From Lachnospiraceae bacterium (lineage in GTDB: Bacteria > Bacillota_A > Clostridia > Lachnospirales > Lachnospiraceae), in contig JAEEXJ010000096.1 in NCBI GenBank assembly GCA_016291475.1, positions 1-12,597 of the forward strand: DNA of 12,597 nt, given 5' to 3'. Shown in pieces: positions 1 through 7,389 of the stretch. The notes beneath the pieces are model-generated. The model was not told where the DNA came from. It searched no databases and saw only the letters and a program-made list of their open reading frames with translations. Numbering within the stretch: position 1 is the first letter of the stretch; each line of letters begins with the position of its first letter. The translations under genes and the position numbers were made by a program.

Positions 1-88
1 ATGGGGTATTACAACAGCTTTAAATAGTTGCGGAAAAAATAATAATCCCTCAGCCGTATAAAATTCCGGGGTTTAGGCATAAAAAAAG

Positions 89-161
89 AGCGATAGACGG
101 GGCTCGAACCCGCGGTCTCCACCTTGGCAAGGTGGCGCTTTACCAACTAAGCTACTATCGC
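89..161 (-). tRNA. tRNA-Gly (anticodon GCC)
   Basis: The reverse complement folds into a full cloverleaf. It has a 7-bp acceptor stem (GCGATAG/CTATCGC), a D-arm with GCTT/AAGC around AGTTGGTA, and a 5-bp anticodon stem CCACC/GGTGG. The anticodon loop is TTGCCAA, giving anticodon GCC, which reads glycine codons GGC and GGU. The T-arm carries the TTCGAGC loop. The discriminator base is U. The 3' CCA is not encoded; a run of seven T (minus strand, 81-87) begins two bases past the discriminator and probably ends transcription. A near-consensus promoter lies just upstream, so the gene is probably transcribed alone. Confidence 0.96.
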
Positions 162-186
162 ATGTCTGCTTCAGACGACATGTGTT

Positions 187-215
187 AATATACTAAAAAG
201 CAGACTCTTTGTCAA
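187..215 (-). promoter_or_regulatory. Promoter of tRNA-Gly
   Basis: Read on the minus strand, a perfect -35 TTGACA (210-215) is separated by 17 bp from a -10 TATATT (187-192). Transcription would start near 180, about 20 nt before the mature tRNA 5' end at 161. The short leader holds an inverted repeat, GTCTG-AAG-CAGAC (176-164), directly before the RNase P cleavage site. Near-consensus sigma-A promoters are typical of tRNA genes. Confidence 0.85.
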
Positions 216-249
216 CAAGATTTTGAAAAAACTTTTTGACTAATGTTTT

Positions 250-870
250 TCAGGCTTTAACTTCTTCTTTGTTCTCTTTTTTCTCGGGGATACAGAGGAG
301 AGAAGCAAGCTTTGCGGGAGCCTTTTTCTCGACTATGCTCCAGATCATAAATGAGATGATCGCACAGCAGGTTCCGGTGATTATTCCCGCAAGAACATCG
401 GTGGGATAATGAACTCCTACATAAAGTCTTGAAAAAGCTATCAAAAATGCCATAATAATTGAAGGTATTCCGAGCTTCTTGGGTCCCTTTACGAGGAAGA
501 CGACCGCAGCCGCAAATGATGCTCCGGAATGTCCGGAAGGAAATGACCAGTCGTGCTGCTCTTCGATGAGGAGCTTAAGTCCCTGACCGCCTATGGTCTC
601 GGGTAAGTAGGGTCTTGGTCTTGCAACAAGGTTTTTGATGATCGCGTTGTTTATTACAACCGACATTACAAGCGCTATACCTGCCATGATTCCGATGGGT
701 CTTGTTTTCTTAAAGAAGCAAAGGATGATGGCGATGAGGATCCAGAAGATTCCTTTGTCACCAAGATGAGTGATAAGCTTCATGATGGGAGTGAGAACAT
801 CGTTTCTTACGTTTTCCTGAAGGAAGAGCAGAAACTGTCCGTCCCAGGGCATGTTTAAAAGTGCGTCCAT
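250..870 (-). CDS. PAP2-family membrane phosphatase (undecaprenyl-diphosphatase-like)
   Basis: The 206-aa integral membrane protein carries all three acid phosphatase motifs of the PAP2 superfamily: K79-x6-R86-P87, P111-S-G-H114, and S147-R148-x5-H154-x3-D158. In the family H154 is the nucleophile and H114 the acid/base. Hydrophobic segments lie at about 41-53, 60-76, 115-127, 136-147 and 159-179, and the tail is charged and lysine/glutamate rich. The likely substrate is a lipid pyrophosphate such as undecaprenyl pyrophosphate, cleaved on the outer membrane face to recycle the carrier; phosphatidylglycerophosphate or another lipid phosphate is also possible. The ATG start is supported by AAAGGAA about 8 nt upstream. 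The gene is divergent from the GT2-GtrA gene, which fits a shared envelope role. Substrate cannot be read from sequence. Confidence 0.9.
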   Translation of the reverse strand: MDALLNMPWDGQFLLFLQENVRNDVLTPIMKLITHLGDKGIFWILIAIILCFFKKTRPIGIMAGIALVMSVVINNAIIKNLVARPRPYLPETIGGQGLKLLIEEQHDWSFPSGHSGASFAAAVVFLVKGPKKLGIPSIIMAFLIAFSRLYVGVHYPTDVLAGIITGTCCAIISFMIWSIVEKKAPAKLASLLCIPEKKENKEEVKA

Positions 871-889
871 ATTATTATTCCTTTCGATA

Positions 890-902
890 CGGGCGTGGCC
901 CG
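890..902. promoter_or_regulatory. Short perfect inverted repeat in the divergent intergenic region
   Basis: The bases CGGGC-GTG-GCCCG form a perfect 5-bp inverted repeat with a 3-bp centre. It lies 20 bp upstream of the PAP2 start codon, in its probable 5' leader, and close to the promoter of the GT2-GtrA gene. It could be an operator or a small leader hairpin. It has no strong U-tract on either strand, so it is unlikely to be a good terminator. Function is unproven. Confidence 0.35.
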
Positions 903-907
903 TTTAC

Positions 908-938
908 TTAACAGTCTTTAGACCGACTGAAATATAAT
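908..938 (+). promoter_or_regulatory. Putative promoter of the GT2-GtrA to folA operon
   Basis: A perfect -10 hexamer TATAAT lies at 933-938. The best -35 candidate is TTAACA at 908-913, with a 19-bp spacer that is longer than ideal. The -10 ends 19 nt before the ATG at 958. It is the only good promoter-like site before the six-gene run. The -10 is persuasive, the -35 weak. Confidence 0.55.
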
Positions 939-957
939 AACACATACAGAGGTTTTT

Positions 958-2022
958 ATGTACGATAATGTTCAGGTTATAATACCGTCGCTTAATCCCG
1001 ACGAAAAGCTTGCGAAAACCGCTGCGGGAATGATAGAAAAAGGATTTACCGATGTCATACTTGTGGATGACGGTTCCGATGAAGCCCACAGAGTAGAATT
1101 CGGCAAGATCAAAGAAACTTTCCCCGATAACATCACCGTTTTGGTGCATGAAGTCAATAAGGGTAAGGGAAGAGCTATGAAGACGGCCTTCGAATACGTA
1201 ATGAAAGAGAGAAAAGACTCTCTCGGAGTAGTTACCGTGGACGGAGACGGACAGCATACCCCCGATGATGCCGCAAAATGTATCGATGCTATGATCGAAA
1301 AGAATGCGTTCATCATAGGATGCAGGGATTTTTCACTTCCCCAGGTTCCTTTGCGGAGCAGACTCGGTAATGTCATTACCAGAAATGTGTTCAGATATGT
1401 CTGCGGAATTAAGGTTTCCGATACTCAGACCGGCCTTCGTGCCGTTCCCGCCTCACTTCTTGAGTACATGACCCAGGTGGACGGTGACAGATACGAATAT
1501 GAGACCAACCAGCTCTTAAAGATCGGTTCGGATCATATCGCCTATTCCGAAGTTCCCATAGAAACGGTCTATATCGACGATAATCAGACTTCGCATTTCC
1601 ATCCCTTAAGGGATTCCGCAAGAATATACGGAGTTATACTTAAATTTGCCGCAAGCAGTGTAATTTCGTGTATAATAGATATAGTTTCATTCAGGGTGAT
1701 ACTCTTTTTTGTACCGCGTATCATCGAAGAGGCCTTAAGAAGCTCGATAGCGGGCGTTCTGGCTCGTATCATATCGGCAACATGTAATTTCCTCATCAAC
1801 AAAAAGGTTGTATTCGGAGCTAAGGGAAATTCCGCAAGAAGCGCAGTCAGGTATTTGATCCTGGCATTATGCCAATTGGGTGCTTCGCTTGGCCTTGTTG
1901 CGTTGTTTACGGAAGTGTTTAGTGCCGGTGACTGGCTGAAAACACTTATCAAGATAATTGTAGATACCGTTCTGTTTTTCGTGAGCTTCAAGATTCAGAG
2001 AAACTGGGTATTCAAAAAATAA
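958..2022 (+). CDS. Bifunctional GT2-family glycosyltransferase / GtrA-like membrane protein
   Basis: This 354-aa protein has two parts. Residues 1 to about 220 are a GT-A fold family 2 glycosyltransferase: nucleotide-sugar binding V36-D-D-G-S40, a DxD-type metal site in D95-G-D-G-Q-H100, and an S154-D-T-Q-T-G-L-R-A162 block typical of dolichyl/polyprenyl-phosphate sugar transferases. Residues about 225-354 form a GtrA-like domain with four hydrophobic segments (about 227-252, 262-281, 297-318, 329-346). The expected role is transfer of a sugar from a nucleotide sugar to undecaprenyl phosphate, with the GtrA part helping membrane anchoring or flipping, to supply a sugar for wall polymer or exopolysaccharide decoration. 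The start is supported by AGAGG (948-952) and a TATAAT box. It is first in a six-gene same-strand run. Sugar and acceptor are unknown. Confidence 0.9.
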   Translation: MYDNVQVIIPSLNPDEKLAKTAAGMIEKGFTDVILVDDGSDEAHRVEFGKIKETFPDNITVLVHEVNKGKGRAMKTAFEYVMKERKDSLGVVTVDGDGQHTPDDAAKCIDAMIEKNAFIIGCRDFSLPQVPLRSRLGNVITRNVFRYVCGIKVSDTQTGLRAVPASLLEYMTQVDGDRYEYETNQLLKIGSDHIAYSEVPIETVYIDDNQTSHFHPLRDSARIYGVILKFAASSVISCIIDIVSFRVILFFVPRIIEEALRSSIAGVLARIISATCNFLINKKVVFGAKGNSARSAVRYLILALCQLGASLGLVALFTEVFSAGDWLKTLIKIIVDTVLFFVSFKIQRNWVFKK

Positions 2023-2044
2023 GACAGGCGTATATCCGCCTGTC
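2023..2044 (+). other. Perfect 8-bp intercistronic hairpin right after the GT2-GtrA stop codon
   Basis: GACAGGCG (2023-2030) and CGCCTGTC (2037-2044) form a perfect stem with a 6-nt loop, TATATC. It begins on the first base after the TAA stop. No U-tract follows; the next bases are CGCAGAAAGG, the ribosome binding region of the next gene. It is therefore not a classical intrinsic terminator. It may be a 3' stability element or a partial attenuator that lowers expression of the downstream genes. Confidence 0.6.
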
Positions 2045-2067
2045 CGCAGAAAGGTTAGATCGTTAAA

Positions 2068-3183
2068 ATGTCTAAGGTTGAAAACAGTTCCGGCTCAGGT
2101 TTAAGAGCCGCAAAGATCGTATTAAAGGTATTCTTAAGATTCTTCGCAATTCTCGGAGTTACAGTCGCACTTGTGCTTATCCTTCTTGTGGGTGCATGCT
2201 TTCTTGCCATGCATGGTCCGAGCCCCGCATTCAGAAGTCAGTTTGCAATGTTTGCGTATGAGACCAGTGCACTAAAATGGCTTCCCAGGCTTTTCCTCGG
2301 AAATGAGCGTTTCGAGACGATCATCGCCGAAAATACAATGCCCGAGGTGGAAGACGGTACCTCTTCAAATACCGATCTGATCCAGATCGTCGACACACCC
2401 GTTGACGGTGAGGACGTTAAGCCCATCATCATCGAGGAGATAAACGGCGGAACCTATCACGGATATATGATGATCATTCAGGATCCTTCAACGGTATTTG
2501 TAGGAACCGTGGAACAGTTTGCACAGACGGACGGAGACGTTGTTAAGAAGTTCTGCGACCGTTATTCGGCCATCGCCGGCGTAAACGGCGGAGAATTCGT
2601 GGATATGGGTTCTTACAGCTATACCGCATGTCCTGTAGGCGGAGTTATCTCTCAGGGCGTTCCCGTATATGAAAATAATGATATCGGCAAGTGGAATCTT
2701 GTCTGTATGACAAATGACAACAAGCTGATCCTTCTCAAGGGATATTCCGTATCCCAGGCTGTTTCCATGGGCGTAAGAGATGCGGTCCACGTAAAGCATG
2801 AGACCGGTCCTTTCCTCATCATCGACGGTGAGCCACTCGAAGTTCCCAGCGTTGATGTATACGGCGGAGGTAAGAATCCCCGTACAGCCATCGGACAGCG
2901 TGCAGACGGTGCGATACTTATGTGCTGCATCGACGGACGTCAGGCATCCAGCCTCGGCGCTACATTCAAAGAGATGATCGATATCATGCAGGATTACGGT
3001 GCGATAAATGCCGCATGTCTTGACGGCGGTACCTCCACCCAGATGGAATATAACGGAATCACCGTTAATAATCCTTATTCTCCTACGGGACCCAGAAGAT
3101 GTCCCACTGCATTCTTAGTTATGAGCACTCCTGAGAATTCCTCTTATGATGCTCTTGCAATCATGAACGGGGAGGAAGGCTGA
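2068..3183 (+). CDS. Membrane-anchored phosphodiester glycosidase (NAGPA/DUF2233 domain)
   Basis: This 371-aa protein has a cytoplasmic basic N-terminus, one membrane segment (about 24-48) and an extracytoplasmic body. The C-terminal half matches the phosphodiester glycosidase family named after the human lysosomal uncovering enzyme: G171-V-N-G-G175 early in the domain, G247-P-F-L-I-I-D-G254, P271-R-T-A-I-G276, C287-I-D-G-R291 and the hallmark L318-D-G-G-T-S-T324. Family members remove GlcNAc from a phosphodiester; bacterial forms are thought to act on surface glycans or wall polymers, but the substrate here is unknown. Residues 50-125 form an unrecognised linker. It lies 45 bp after the GT2-GtrA gene, with AGAAAGG upstream of the ATG. 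The last base of its TGA stop is the first base of the next gene's ATG, suggesting translational coupling. Confidence 0.88.
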   Translation: MSKVENSSGSGLRAAKIVLKVFLRFFAILGVTVALVLILLVGACFLAMHGPSPAFRSQFAMFAYETSALKWLPRLFLGNERFETIIAENTMPEVEDGTSSNTDLIQIVDTPVDGEDVKPIIIEEINGGTYHGYMMIIQDPSTVFVGTVEQFAQTDGDVVKKFCDRYSAIAGVNGGEFVDMGSYSYTACPVGGVISQGVPVYENNDIGKWNLVCMTNDNKLILLKGYSVSQAVSMGVRDAVHVKHETGPFLIIDGEPLEVPSVDVYGGGKNPRTAIGQRADGAILMCCIDGRQASSLGATFKEMIDIMQDYGAINAACLDGGTSTQMEYNGITVNNPYSPTGPRRCPTAFLVMSTPENSSYDALAIMNGEEG

Positions 3184-4325
3184 TGAGTAACGGATATAAG
3201 AAAAAGAGCTTTTTTAAGATCGGATTATTGATTTATTTTCTGCTTGGACTTGTGGGAATATTCTTTTTCCTGCGCTGGTTCAACGGCTACCTGAAAGCGT
3301 ATGAATCGGCACTTCCCGCAACGGGCATAGCGGAAGTAAGAGATGCTTTCGAGAGAGGCGCCATCGAGGAAGTAATGAGCGGTGAAAATCTCGTAACCGA
3401 ATCCGCTTACTACAATATTTTCGATTACGAAGCACATATCAAGGAACTTATCGTCGGAAAAGAGATCACTGTCGAGGAATCCTCACAGTCATCCGCAGAG
3501 GTGCCCAGATATGTGATCAAAGCAGAGGGAGAGCCCGTTACCGATGTAACGCTCAGGGTTGTGGGACAGAATGATTACGACATGGATATCTGGGGATATG
3601 ACAAGTTCTATCCCGATCAGTATCTGATGTCGAACGAGGAATATACCATCACTGTTCCCTCCGACTTTACAGTCAATGTATCCGGAAGAAATCTTACGAG
3701 TGCGGATATCAAGAAGGACGAAAACGGAAATGCGGTTGTAAGCGGTATCGATGTAATATCAAACGTTGCAGCATACATGAATTACGTTCCCACATTTACC
3801 ACCTATTCCGTAAGAGGACTTTGGAACGATCCCGTTGTTACCGCTAAGGCTGCCGACGGAAGCACCGTAACTCTCGATTGTAACGGAACCGATTACAGTG
3901 CTCCCCTTCAGACGGATGAGAGTGTCATGGCGGAGATCAATGCACTGATCCCTACCATAGTTGATGCTTACGGAAAACACTTCATCGGAGTTAACTCGGG
4001 TGCGGTATATAATTACCTTCTTCCCGATTCCGAATACAGAGCTTCGCTTTCAACTGCGATGACGAATTTCTATCCCACCTCACACATCACTTCTTACGAT
4101 TATTACAATGTGAGTGCGGATAACTTCATTACTTATTGCGACAATTGCGTATCTGCCAATATTACTTTCGATCTTGTGGTCAGATTCAATTCGACCGCAT
4201 ATCAGACCAAGAATGAGGGCAGTAATGCAGTATGGGTTTTCATTAAGCAGAACGGTACCTGGTATCTTGCGGATGTTCCCAGACAGGAACCCAGAACTCT
4301 TGAGGATGCCGGTATAACGGATTAA
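3183..4325 (+). CDS. Membrane-anchored protein of unknown function, coupled to the NAGPA gene
   Basis: This 380-aa protein is not recognised by family. It has a lysine-rich N-terminus (K6-K8), a single membrane segment (about 13-31) and a predicted extracytoplasmic body. Residues 110-240 look beta-rich, with a stretch (T155 to V166) resembling Ig-like or adhesion-type folds. The C-terminal part (about 250-365) has an alpha then beta pattern ending in A349-V-W-V-F-I-K and T359-W-Y-L-A-D-V, which suggests an NTF2/SnoaL-like fold; this is inference from pattern only. It has no lipobox and no obvious catalytic motif. Its ATG overlaps the preceding stop as TGATG, so it is probably made with the NAGPA protein and could be an accessory or partner of that enzyme. 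It lies 21 bp before the MBL-fold gene. Confidence 0.75.
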   Translation: MSNGYKKKSFFKIGLLIYFLLGLVGIFFFLRWFNGYLKAYESALPATGIAEVRDAFERGAIEEVMSGENLVTESAYYNIFDYEAHIKELIVGKEITVEESSQSSAEVPRYVIKAEGEPVTDVTLRVVGQNDYDMDIWGYDKFYPDQYLMSNEEYTITVPSDFTVNVSGRNLTSADIKKDENGNAVVSGIDVISNVAAYMNYVPTFTTYSVRGLWNDPVVTAKAADGSTVTLDCNGTDYSAPLQTDESVMAEINALIPTIVDAYGKHFIGVNSGAVYNYLLPDSEYRASLSTAMTNFYPTSHITSYDYYNVSADNFITYCDNCVSANITFDLVVRFNSTAYQTKNEGSNAVWVFIKQNGTWYLADVPRQEPRTLEDAGITD

Positions 4326-4346
4326 CTCTTTTCAAGGAGGCAGTCT

Positions 4347-5954
4347 ATGAAGCTTATATTTGTCGGAGCAGCACATGAAGTAACGGGAAGCTGTCATTAC
4401 CTGAATGCATGCGGCAAGAACATTCTTGTCGACTGCGGTATGGAACAGGGAATCGATACTTTCGAAAATGTTCCCCTTCCGGTGCCCGAAGCACAGATCG
4501 ATTACGTATTCTTAACTCACGCGCACATCGACCACTCGGGATTGTTGCCTCTCCTTTATGCAAGGGGATTCAGGGGACAGATCTTTGCAACCGATGCAAC
4601 CTGCGATCTTTGCTCTATAATGCTTCGCGACTGTGCTCACATCCAGCTTATGGATGCGGAGTACAAAAACAGAAAAGGCCGTCGTACCAAGGACATGCCT
4701 GTTGTGGAGCCTCTCTACACCATGGAGGATGCAGAGGGTGCCATCAGAAGACTGGTAGCATGCCATTATGACACTATTGTCGATATTTGCGACGGTATTC
4801 AGATAAGATTTACGGACATCGGACATCTCCTCGGTTCCGCAAGTATCGAGGTATGGATAACCGAAGAGAATAATTCCAAGAAGATCGTATTTTCCGGTGA
4901 TATCGGAAACAGCGGACAGACTCTTATCAAGGATCCCAAGCCTACTACCGAAGCCGATTACGTAGTAATGGAATCAACTTACGGTGACAGGGATCACCCT
5001 CCCGTAGAAGGTGATTTTGAAACTCAGCTTGCGGATATCATTCAGGAGACATTTGATAAAGGCGGAAATGTCGTAATTCCTTCCTTTGCCGTAGGGCGTA
5101 CTCAGGAACTTCTGTATTATCTCAGAAGGATCAAGGTTGGAAGAAGGATCAAGGGACACGAGAATTTCGCAGTATATGTCGACTCACCTCTTGCGGTTGA
5201 CGCGACGGAGATCTTCACCGCAAACCGTATGGATTGCTTCTCGGAAGAAGCAATGTCTCTTGTAAAGCAGGGTATCAACCCGATTTCTTTTGCGGGACTT
5301 AAGCTTGCGATCACCAGTGAAGAATCCAAGAACATTAACTTTATCGAAGAACCCAAGGTGATTATTTCCGCATCGGGTATGTGTGAAGCGGGACGTATAA
5401 GACACCATTTAAAGCACAACCTGTGGAGACCTGAGTGTACGATCCTTTTCGTCGGTTATCAGGCGAACGGAACTCTCGGAAGAGCCATTGTTGAAGGTGC
5501 GGAGACTGTTAAACTCTTCGGTGAAGAGATTGAGATAAGAGCGCAGATAAAGCAGCTCAAAGGACTTTCGGGACATGCGGGTAAATCAGGCCTTATCTGG
5601 TGGATCTCACAGTTTACCGAAAAGCCCAAGAAGGTATTTATAGTTCACGGTGAAGATGCGGTTGCGACCCAGTTTGCCGAGACTCTTAAGATAGAATACG
5701 GACAGCGTGCGGTAGCCCCTTACAGCGGATCGGAATTCGATCTTGCGGCAGGAAGATTTACCTATGAAGCTGCTCCCGTTAAGAAGGCCAAGAAAGCAGG
5801 AAAGACCGTATCCGGTGTTTATGCACGTCTTGTTGCCGCAGGTCAGAGACTTATGGCCATCATCAAAGGTATGGACGGATATCCCAACAAGGATGTCGGA
5901 AAGTTCGCAGACCAGATCACTGCCCTTTGCGAGAAGTATGATGACAGGAAATAA
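4347..5954 (+). CDS. Beta-CASP metallo-beta-lactamase-fold ribonuclease-like protein
   Basis: This 535-aa cytoplasmic protein has the full architecture of the CPSF73/YSH1-like beta-CASP family. Metal-binding motifs are H58-A-H-I-D-H63, H160 (in GHLLGSA) and D185 (in SGDIG), followed by the beta-CASP segment with E209-S-T-Y-G, G344-M-C-E-A-G-R350 and H353/H354, then the RMMBL region with S408-G-H410 and H434 (IVHGE). Bacterial homologues are zinc-dependent endo- or exoribonucleases; the exact RNA target is not predictable. A helical tail (about 477-535) follows and is lysine-rich at its start. The family's SGHAD motif reads SGHAG here. The start is very well supported by AAGGAGG (4334-4340) six bases before the ATG, the strongest ribosome binding site in the operon. 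thyA follows after 17 bp. Confidence 0.92.
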   Translation: MKLIFVGAAHEVTGSCHYLNACGKNILVDCGMEQGIDTFENVPLPVPEAQIDYVFLTHAHIDHSGLLPLLYARGFRGQIFATDATCDLCSIMLRDCAHIQLMDAEYKNRKGRRTKDMPVVEPLYTMEDAEGAIRRLVACHYDTIVDICDGIQIRFTDIGHLLGSASIEVWITEENNSKKIVFSGDIGNSGQTLIKDPKPTTEADYVVMESTYGDRDHPPVEGDFETQLADIIQETFDKGGNVVIPSFAVGRTQELLYYLRRIKVGRRIKGHENFAVYVDSPLAVDATEIFTANRMDCFSEEAMSLVKQGINPISFAGLKLAITSEESKNINFIEEPKVIISASGMCEAGRIRHHLKHNLWRPECTILFVGYQANGTLGRAIVEGAETVKLFGEEIEIRAQIKQLKGLSGHAGKSGLIWWISQFTEKPKKVFIVHGEDAVATQFAETLKIEYGQRAVAPYSGSEFDLAAGRFTYEAAPVKKAKKAGKTVSGVYARLVAAGQRLMAIIKGMDGYPNKDVGKFADQITALCEKYDDRK

Positions 5955-5971
5955 AAGGTGGTTTTACAAGT

Positions 5972-6820
5972 ATGAGTTATGCAGATGAAGTATTTAAACA
6001 GACGTGCCGCGATATTCTTGAGAACGGTACCAGCACAGAGGGACAGAAAGTAAGACCTCACTGGGAAGACGGAACTCCCGCATACACTATCAAGAAATTC
6101 GGTGTTGTAAACAGATACGATCTGTCCAAGGAATTCCCTATCATGACTCTTCGCCGTACCGGACTTAAATCCGCAACGGACGAGCTTCTTTGGATATGGC
6201 AGAGGAAGAGCAACAACATCCATGATCTTCATTCCCATATCTGGGATGAGTGGGCTGATGAGGACGGCTCCATCGGTAAGGCATACGGATACCAGATGGC
6301 TGTTAAGCATAAGTATCCCGAAGGCATGATGGACCAGGTTGACAGAGTTATCTATGATCTTAAGCACAATCCCTTCTCCAGAAGGATCCTGACCAATATC
6401 TATGTTTTCCAGGATCTTCATGAGATGAATCTCTACCCTTGTGCTTATTCCATGACATTCAATGTCACTCAGAAAGAGGGAGATGACAAGCTTACCCTGA
6501 ATGCAATTCTCAATCAGCGTTCTCAGGATATGCTTGCCGCAAATAACTGGAACATAGTCCAGTATGCGGTTCTGGTGCATATGCTTGCGCAGGTATGCGA
6601 TATGAGAGTCGGAGAGCTTGTACACGTCATTGCTGACTGTCACATCTATGACAGACACATTCCTCTTATCGAGGAGATGCTGGGGAGAGAACCCCTGCCT
6701 GCTCCCAAGTTCATCCTGAATCCCGATGTACATGATTTTTACAAATTCACATCGGATGATGTTTCACTCGAGAACTATCAGCACCACGAGCAGATCAAAA
6801 ACATTCCCATCGCGATCTGA
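5972..6820 (+). CDS. thyA: Thymidylate synthase ThyA
   Basis: This 282-aa enzyme converts dUMP and methylene-tetrahydrofolate to dTMP and dihydrofolate. Key sites are present: E71 in the ELLW motif, adjacent phosphate-binding R137 and R138, nucleophilic C157 in LYPCAYS, R183-S-Q-D186, N194 for the pyrimidine, and D222-x-H224-x-Y226, which contact the nucleotide. The C-terminus IPIAI fits the mobile C-terminal segment that closes the active site. The residue after the nucleophile is Ala rather than the His of E. coli-type PCH; this is known in other ThyA lineages. The length is slightly above the 264 of E. coli. AAAGGTGG (5954-5961) precedes the ATG by 10 nt. folA follows 12 bp later, pairing the producer of dihydrofolate with its reductase. 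Confidence 0.97.
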   Translation: MSYADEVFKQTCRDILENGTSTEGQKVRPHWEDGTPAYTIKKFGVVNRYDLSKEFPIMTLRRTGLKSATDELLWIWQRKSNNIHDLHSHIWDEWADEDGSIGKAYGYQMAVKHKYPEGMMDQVDRVIYDLKHNPFSRRILTNIYVFQDLHEMNLYPCAYSMTFNVTQKEGDDKLTLNAILNQRSQDMLAANNWNIVQYAVLVHMLAQVCDMRVGELVHVIADCHIYDRHIPLIEEMLGREPLPAPKFILNPDVHDFYKFTSDDVSLENYQHHEQIKNIPIAI

Positions 6821-6832
6821 GAAAGGATTCAT

Positions 6833-7327
6833 ATGACTATAATAGTTGCGGCAGACAAAAACTGGGCTATAGGTAATAAAGACGATCTTCTCGTAAGGAT
6901 CAAAGAAGATCACAGGAACTTCAAGGCGCTTACCAAAGGAAATGTGGTTATTCTCGGACGTAAGACATTATGTACTTTTCCCGGCGGGCTGCCTCTTAAG
7001 GAAAGAACCAATATAATAATGAGCCGCGATCCCGAGTATAAGGTTGAAGGTGCCGAAGTCGCTCACAGCGTAGAGGAACTTCTTGAGATCGTAAAACAGT
7101 ATGATGATGATAAGGTCTTCGTAATAGGAGGAGGCACGATATACGATCAGCTCCTTCCCTACTGCAATAAAGCGGTTGTCACAAGACTTGATCATGCATA
7201 CGAAGCAGACACCTATTTCCATGATCTTGATGCGGACGATGCATGGGAGATAACAAATACTTCCGATGAAATGACTTCATTCGATCTGACTTACCACTTC
7301 GTAACTTACGAAAGAAAGAAAGCCTGA
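6833..7327 (+). CDS. folA: Dihydrofolate reductase
   Basis: This 164-aa enzyme reduces dihydrofolate to tetrahydrofolate with NADPH, regenerating the cofactor oxidised by ThyA. Visible sites are the N-terminal A6-A-D-K-N-W-A-I-G strand and loop, catalytic acid D26 in the EDHRNFK helix (equivalent to E. coli D27), the nucleotide-binding L41-G-R-K-T and T59-N-I-I-M-S-R stretches, and V97-I-G-G-G-T-I-Y104, the conserved GG turn. The region equal to the E. coli Pro-Trp pair (P21-W22) reads L20-V21. As far as recalled this variant is usual in clostridial DHFRs, but it alters the folate pocket. GAAAGGA (6821-6827) sits 5 nt before the ATG. It is the last gene of the operon; its stop codon lies inside the terminator stem. 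Confidence 0.97.
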   Translation: MTIIVAADKNWAIGNKDDLLVRIKEDHRNFKALTKGNVVILGRKTLCTFPGGLPLKERTNIIMSRDPEYKVEGAEVAHSVEELLEIVKQYDDDKVFVIGGGTIYDQLLPYCNKAVVTRLDHAYEADTYFHDLDADDAWEITNTSDEMTSFDLTYHFVTYERKKA

Positions 7328-7347
7328 AGCTGAGCTTCAGGCTTTTT
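7319..7347 (+). terminator. Intrinsic terminator after folA, probably bidirectional
   Basis: AAAGCCTGAAGC (7319-7330) and GCTTCAGGCTTT (7334-7345) form a perfect 12-bp stem with a TGA loop, and a run of five T spans 7343-7347. The folA stop codon TGA (7325-7327) is inside the left arm. On the minus strand the stem is followed by a T-rich tract (the complement of GAAAGAAAGAAA), so it may also end transcription of the convergent lipoprotein gene that stops at 7390. Confidence 0.93.
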
Positions 7348-7389
7348 GTATGCAGTCGCGGCAGGACCCCAGGAATGCAGGAACCGTCA

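Noticed and set aside
1..27. Possible C-terminal end of a plus-strand gene (frame ending in TTTAAATAG)
   Set aside because: Only eight codons are visible, so no coding claim can be supported. A weak imperfect hairpin at 50-76 before an A-run is not convincing as a terminator.
1..80. Short minus-strand frame beginning ATGCCT downstream of the tRNA
   Set aside because: It has 23 codons, no ribosome binding site and starts in the T-run after the tRNA; most likely chance.
5843..6733. Long 296-codon minus-strand open frame
   Set aside because: It lies antisense to thyA and the end of the MBL gene, has no ribosome binding site or recognisable domain, and thyA is certain.
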